Shown piece by piece: positions 4,501 through 5,138 of a stretch of 5,138 nt of DNA (position 1 is the first letter of the stretch; every line of letters begins with the position of its first letter). Under the pieces are notes generated by a model. The model worked only from the letters and a program-made list of their open reading frames with translations. It was not told the DNA's origin and did not search any database. Origin of the DNA: Chloroflexota bacterium (GTDB lineage: Bacteria > Chloroflexota > Limnocylindria > Limnocylindrales > CSP1-4). The translations under genes and the position numbers were made by a program. The DNA is taken from contig PMJT01000071.1 in NCBI GenBank assembly GCA_003158495.1, forward strand, positions 27,986-33,123, given 5' to 3'.

Positions 4501-5138
4501 CTAGCCCTTCGTTTCGAGGCCCCGAAGCTCGCGCAGCCGCGGCACGCTGCCCGAGACCACGAGCGTCTCGCCGACTTTGAGGATCCGGTCGGCGGGCGGG
4601 TTGGCTTCATAGCTCCGCTCCCCGGTGACGATCGCTAGGACGAAGACGCCGGTGTCGCGGAGCGAAGCAACGGTCGCGCCGTCTGTCGCGGCGTTGCCGG
4701 CCACAACTTCGACCTCCTCCATCGAGAATGCGAGTTCACCATGCGAAAGCGCCGCGTCAATGAAGTCGACCACCCGCGGTCTGGTCGCCAGTTCGGCCAG
4801 TCGATGGCCGGCCATCGTGTACGGCGACACCACTCGGCTGGCGCCGGCCTGCATCAGTCGAGCCTCAGAGTCGGCCGTGTTGGCCCGGGCGACGACGAAG
4901 AGATCCGGGTTCAGTGCTCGCGCCGAGAGGATCACGTAGACGTTGTGGGCGTCGCTGTCGATCGTGGTGATCAGCCCCTTCGCCCGTTCGATCCCGGCCG
5001 CTCGAAGCGTCGCCTCCTCGGTCGCATCGCCTTCGACCTCGAGGAAGCCTTCGCGCCTGGCCCGGGCGAGCGATTCGGGGAGGATGTCGATGACCACGAC
5101 CTTCCGTCCCGCGTGGACCAGTTCGCGCGCGACCGTCA
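4501..5138 (-). CDS. RCK-domain (TrkA_N/TrkA_C) potassium channel or TrkA-type protein, C-terminal part (5' truncated by window edge)
   Basis: This is the cytosolic regulatory part of a K+ channel or Trk/Ktr uptake protein. The frame is open to the right edge, giving 211 complete codons; the GTG at 5097 is internal because TVARELVHAGRKVV precedes it and continues the Rossmann helix. Visible RCK/TrkA_N features (fragment numbering) are strand two ending VVIDI at 14-18, whose D17 would bind the NAD ribose, GDAT at 36-39, the helix with TTIDSDAHNVYVILSARALNP (split; DSDAHN at 60-65, ARALNPDL at 72-79), and VVSPYTMAGHRL at 102-113 followed by RPRVVDFID at 119-127, a pattern common in RCK domains of two-helix K+ channels. 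Residues from about 140 to 205 form a TrkA_C (RCK_C) domain ending in VGETLVVSGS, which usually binds a ligand such as a nucleotide. The Gly-rich loop and any transmembrane pore would lie beyond the window, so channel and soluble TrkA/KtrA forms cannot be told apart with certainty. The DfsB-like gene follows. Confidence 0.92.
   Translation of the reverse strand, partial: TVARELVHAGRKVVVIDILPESLARARREGFLEVEGDATEEATLRAAGIERAKGLITTIDSDAHNVYVILSARALNPDLFVVARANTADSEARLMQAGASRVVSPYTMAGHRLAELATRPRVVDFIDAALSHGELAFSMEEVEVVAGNAATDGATVASLRDTGVFVLAIVTGERSYEANPPADRILKVGETLVVSGSVPRLRELRGLETKG

Overview
This 5.1 kb window is ordinary-looking bacterial chromosome with strongly GC-rich DNA (by eye about two thirds G+C, not counted). 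It holds six protein-coding genes, of which the first and last are cut by the window edges. The gene content (a glutamine-synthetase-family enzyme, a polyphosphate glucokinase of the ROK family, a complex-I-NDUFA9-like SDR, a DfsB/ClbS-type four-helix bundle protein and an RCK/TrkA potassium-channel protein), together with clear AGGAGG-type ribosome binding sites, fits a free-living Actinomycetota or Chloroflexota-like lineage. The exact taxon cannot be fixed from the sequence alone. No RNA genes, CRISPR arrays, insertion sequences, integrases or phage genes were seen.

Layout, left to right. (1) 1-531, + strand: C-terminal part of a glutamine synthetase family enzyme. (2) 532-838: convergent non-coding gap with one GC-rich hairpin. 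(3) 839-1777, - strand: atypical SDR related to the NDUFA9/NAD(P)H-binding family. (4) 1778-2045: divergent non-coding region between two SDR genes, with several small dyads that could be regulatory. (5) 2046-2813 and 2853-3692, + strand: a classical FabG-like SDR followed closely by polyphosphate--glucose phosphotransferase (ppgK), very likely one transcription unit. (6) 3693-3929: convergent gap containing an imperfect tandem duplication of about 33 bp (period 37) and a perfect 9-bp inverted repeat. (7) 3930-4427 and 4501-5138, - strand: a DfsB/ClbS family protein downstream of an RCK-domain potassium channel or TrkA-type protein that runs off the right edge.

How the genes might work together: the only functionally suggestive pair is SDR + ppgK. 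PpgK makes glucose-6-phosphate from glucose using polyphosphate, and many SDRs of this type are annotated as glucose 1-dehydrogenases, so a link in sugar metabolism is possible but is inference. The SDR could equally be a generic alcohol/ketone dehydrogenase. The RCK gene and the DfsB-like gene share a strand with a 73-nt gap and may be co-transcribed, but no functional link is known to me. I found no convincing undescribed system here. The findings below are modest leads, chiefly the intergenic repeat and hairpin structures and the SDR/ppgK pairing.
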